DNA of 64,000 nt from CAYVBE01 sp964572825. GTDB lineage: Bacteria > Planctomycetota > Brocadiia > SM23-32. Positions within the stretch are counted from its first letter, which is position 1. Every line of letters begins with the position of its first letter. Below are positions 62,103 through 64,000 of this stretch, in pieces. The notes beneath the pieces are model-generated. The model was not told the origin of the DNA, did not search any database, and saw only the letters and a list, made by a program, of their open reading frames with translations. The DNA is taken from the NCBI GenBank assembly GCA_964572825.1, contig CAZNGS010000008.1:31834-95833 (forward strand), read 5' to 3'. The position numbers and the translations under genes were made by a program.

Positions 62103-63086
62103 ATGAACGGCATTCTCAGGACGATGCGCGGGAAGGCGGCCACCCGCGGCGGCCTGACCCTGATCGAGGTGCTGATTGCCCTGGGGGTCTTCCTGGTGGG
62201 CGCGGTCAGCGTGATGGGCCTGTTCGTCACGGCTACCCGGCTGCACAGCGAGGCCGTTAAGCGCCGCACGGCCAGCTTCATCGCCCAGGAACTGCTCGCC
62301 GAGGTAAGCGCCCTGCCGGCCCGGGAAGTATTCGCCACCACCCGGCTTGATATCCCAGGTGGGGGGCCCCTGGGCGACGACCCCGACGCCGACGTTGTTG
62401 TCCCCGTCCTTGGGACAACAACTAGGCCGCGTGATCGGACCGCTGATCCGTGGGACGATGGGGCGTATTTCGATCAGTTTCCCCCACCGTACCAGACCAC
62501 GGGGCGCCCGGAGGGCGCGCTGCTGATCGACGGGGAATGGATGTGGTACGATTCGCTCAACGAAGAGCTTGCCACTTTTGGTGTGCACCGCGGCAAGTGG
62601 CGCAGCCCGGCCAGGGAGCACGAGGACGGCACCGACCTGCTGCAGCCCCGCACCTGGGTCTACGTGCTGGAGGACCAGGACGGTGACGATACGAATAATA
62701 CCGTTATCCTGCTGGACGCGGGTGATACTACGGTCCTGGTCAGCGGCGACCCCAGCAGGGCAGGGGCTGACTTCCCACCGCTGGCCAGCCAGTACATCGT
62801 CATCGACCAGGAGTGGATTCGTTACGGCTCCGTGGCTCCCAATGAGTTCCAGGAGTTGGACCGAGGTCTGGCGCATACGCCCGATGTGTCCCATCCCCCC
62901 GGAACGCCGGTGACCGTCGCGTGGGAGCATCCCAATTATCCCGGCTATTACTGCACGGTGCAGTTCTATCCGTGCGACGCGGCTGCGCGGCAGGCCCGCG
63001 TGGTCGTCTCGGTTGCCTACGGCTCACCGCAGAACCTCCAGGGAGCGCACTTTTTCTTCGGGGCCTACACGCCGGCAAAGTACTGA
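62103..63086 (+). CDS. GspI-like pseudopilin
   Basis: A 327-residue prepilin whose leader MNGILRTMRGKAATRGG is followed by LTLIEVLIALGVFLVGAVSVMG with Glu5. The short, conserved N-terminal helix and its position after the GspJ-like gene fit the GspI role, the first minor pseudopilin. The C-terminal 280 residues contain DGEWMWYDSL and DQEWIRYGSV. The GspJ-, GspK- and GspI-like proteins share the phrase EWI/EWMWY-type (DEEWIEYVG, EDEWIRLER), so these domains may be related. The ATG at 62103 follows GAGGTGAG. It is the last gene of the locus. Confidence 0.8.
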   Translation: MNGILRTMRGKAATRGGLTLIEVLIALGVFLVGAVSVMGLFVTATRLHSEAVKRRTASFIAQELLAEVSALPAREVFATTRLDIPGGGPLGDDPDADVVVPVLGTTTRPRDRTADPWDDGAYFDQFPPPYQTTGRPEGALLIDGEWMWYDSLNEELATFGVHRGKWRSPAREHEDGTDLLQPRTWVYVLEDQDGDDTNNTVILLDAGDTTVLVSGDPSRAGADFPPLASQYIVIDQEWIRYGSVAPNEFQELDRGLAHTPDVSHPPGTPVTVAWEHPNYPGYYCTVQFYPCDAAARQARVVVSVAYGSPQNLQGAHFFFGAYTPAKY

Positions 63087-63104
63087 CGGCTTGCTGCCGC
63101 TCAA

Positions 63105-63120
63105 CCCGCCCTCCGGCGGG
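63105..63120. terminator. Hairpin after the pseudopilin locus
   Basis: CCCGCC, loop CTCC, GGCGGG, 18 bases after the stop codon of the last pseudopilin gene and between convergent genes. No T-run follows, so termination is only a guess from position. Confidence 0.3.
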
Positions 63121-63211
63121 GACGCCGGAGTTACCCCTCCAGGTCCTCGGGCGGCGGGGCCGGAGCTGCCCCCGCAGGAGAGGCGCAGCGCAGGCTGCAT
63201 CCCCTTTGGGT

Positions 63212-63520
63212 TTATTCGATCCTCTCCAGCTTGAAGATGACCGGTCGGCAGCCGTCCGAACAGCAGGTGATGCATACCCCGGGCCGGGTGTCCGGCCAGT
63301 TCCCTCCGCACAGGATGGTCATTACCTGGCACCGGATGTCCGCCCAGGCCCAGGTGCAGAACCCCTCGGGCGGTTGCAGGGATTGCTCCTGTATGAACTC
63401 CTGGCCCTCACGGAAGCAGGGGCAGGGGCCGATGTTAGCGGCGGCTTCTTCGTCCAGATACTCATCGATGATGTCCCGGTGGAAGGTCCTCTTGAGCACG
63501 GTGATTCTGCACCTGGGCAT
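63212..63520 (-). CDS. TIGR04076 family protein, function unknown
   Basis: A 102-residue protein that matches TIGR04076 as I remember it: CRITVLKRTFHRDIIDEYL at the start, GPCPCFREGQEF, PEGFCTWAWADI, then VCITCCSDGCRPVIFKLERI at the end. It has eight or more cysteines, which suggests a metal site or disulfides, but no function is known for the family. It has no signal peptide. The ATG at 63520 has GGAAGGGA upstream. It is convergent with the pseudopilin locus and followed by a palindrome-rich region. Confidence 0.8.
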   Translation of the reverse strand: MPRCRITVLKRTFHRDIIDEYLDEEAAANIGPCPCFREGQEFIQEQSLQPPEGFCTWAWADIRCQVMTILCGGNWPDTRPGVCITCCSDGCRPVIFKLERIE

Positions 63521-63656
63521 TTGGGTTCCCTTCCCATTGTATTGGGGGCAGGCGTCGGCGAAACGTTGCCGGCGTTTCAGTATAACGAGTCCGTCGGCTG
63601 TGCTCAGTTCCGGTTGCCGGCCTTACGTTTTCCCCAGCGCCTGGGATGGGCTGTCG

Positions 63657-63920
63657 TGTAGCGCCCTGCCAGGGCGCCGATGCCTAACCGACCGTTGAAC
63701 AACGGCCTGTTGGTGAGGCGAGACGCCTTACCTAAGCGATACGAGATAAATCTTTTCCGGTTTGCGAAACCCGACGCGCTGAGGGCACGCTGGCTCAACT
63801 ACCTGGACAGAAGGCAAGGCCCGGCTCCCCAGATCGTACGAACTCCGGTCCGGCGAGACGCCGGACCTACCCCAAGGGGTAGGCGCGGCGTCCCCGCCGC
63901 GCCGGCTGTTTGGCAGCCGG
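63657..63920. repeat. Cluster of REP-like hairpins
   Basis: A hairpin GCGCCCTG-C-CAGGGCGC (63661-63677) follows TGTA. Then four perfect hairpins lie back to back: GGTCCGGCG-AGA-CGCCGGACC (63847-63867), TACCCC-AA-GGGGTA (63868-63881), GGCGCGGCG-TCCC-CGCCGCGCC (63882-63903) and CCGGCTG-TTTGG-CAGCCGG (63902-63920). The third stem is identical to the hairpin at 43009. Confidence 0.65.
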
Positions 63921-63945
63921 AAGGCATTTACCTCAATTCACTTAG

Positions 63946-64000
63946 CAGCCTGTTGAAAAACAGGTCACATCAGCGTCGTGGCGAAATATAAGGCTGGAAA
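63946..64000. mobile_element. Second copy of the 134-bp MITE, inverted, cut by the window end
   Basis: Begins with the terminal inverted repeat CAGCCTGTTGAAAAA (63946-63960). The 55 bases present match the reverse complement of 45235-45289 with one mismatch. The rest of the element lies outside the window. Confidence 0.75.

Larger units (their letters stand above)
63521..64000. other. 480-base intergenic region with palindromes and a partial MITE
   Basis: No supported gene. It holds a series of perfect hairpins (63657-63920) and the beginning of a MITE copy (63946-64000). A short open frame at 63680-63991 runs through these repeats, encodes nothing recognisable and is not annotated. Confidence 0.5.

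Noticed and set aside
63680..63991. Small protein gene at the right end
   Set aside because: It spans the hairpin cluster and the MITE end; its sequence is dictated by the repeats.

Overview
The window is high-GC bacterial DNA with one run of 100 N (54231-54330), so it is a scaffold from a draft or metagenome assembly. The gene content points to the Planctomycetota or a close relative in the PVC group. The evidence is a hydrazine-synthase-alpha-like dihaem protein, three URO-D/MtaA-like proteins beside Gfo/Idh oxidoreductases and xylose-isomerase-like epimerases, a formylglycine sulfatase with a Tat signal, a Ser/Thr kinase, a BlaI-type regulator, and giant LamG-bearing pseudopilins. This placement is inference; there is no rRNA or other marker to settle it. 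I saw no tRNA, rRNA or CRISPR.

Layout. 1-6.1 kb: the end of purH, a glycosyltransferase, then on the minus strand a DUF2851 protein, elongation factor P and an ArsB/NhaD-type permease. 6.4-14.6 kb: the HZS-alpha-like protein, a FabZ-like dehydratase, glyS, a stand-alone AICAR transformylase and a membrane-anchored EEP-family protein. 14.7-20.7 kb: a membrane protein of unknown function, a two-gene ABC exporter (the second gene frameshifted) and an M50 site-2 protease with CBS domains. 20.8-35.9 kb: a catabolic island with a BlaI regulator, three URO-D-like proteins, two Gfo/Idh oxidoreductases, two sugar epimerases, a PHP/DUF3604 protein, a sulfatase, an 824-residue glycosidase and a GH27 alpha-galactosidase. 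36.0-40.3 kb: a tightly overlapping minus-strand operon with an ArsR regulator, a Ddl-like ATP-grasp ligase, a KamA-like radical SAM aminomutase and a fusion of peptidyl-tRNA hydrolase to a second ATP-grasp domain. 40.4-46.9 kb: an amidohydrolase, a Ser/Thr kinase, a CoA-disulfide reductase-rhodanese fusion, a SecD-P1-like protein and LptB. 47.0-63.1 kb: a type IV pilus / type II secretion locus (two PilB-type ATPases, PilT, PilC and five pseudopilins). 63.2-64.0 kb: a TIGR04076 protein and a field of palindromes.

How genes work together. The purH transformylase half has lost its catalytic residues, and a separate transformylase 11 kb away probably supplies the missing step of purine synthesis. 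The island at 20.8-35.9 kb repeats a theme of URO-D-like protein, oxidoreductase and epimerase that fits uptake and breakdown of sulfated or methylated sugars. The pilus locus contains motors, platform and pseudopilins but no secretin or prepilin peptidase, so those must be elsewhere.

The strongest candidate for an undescribed system is the ArsR operon at 36042-40320. It joins a beta-amino-acid-forming enzyme with an unusual substrate pocket to two peptide-ligase-type enzymes, one of them fused to a tRNA-acting hydrolase. The mobile-DNA story is also informative. A 134-bp MITE with perfect inverted ends and a target duplication lies at the stop codon of one gene, a second inverted-repeat element lies upstream of the CoA-disulfide reductase, and an 81-bp in-frame tandem repeat sits at the start of a pseudopilin gene and runs into the assembly gap.
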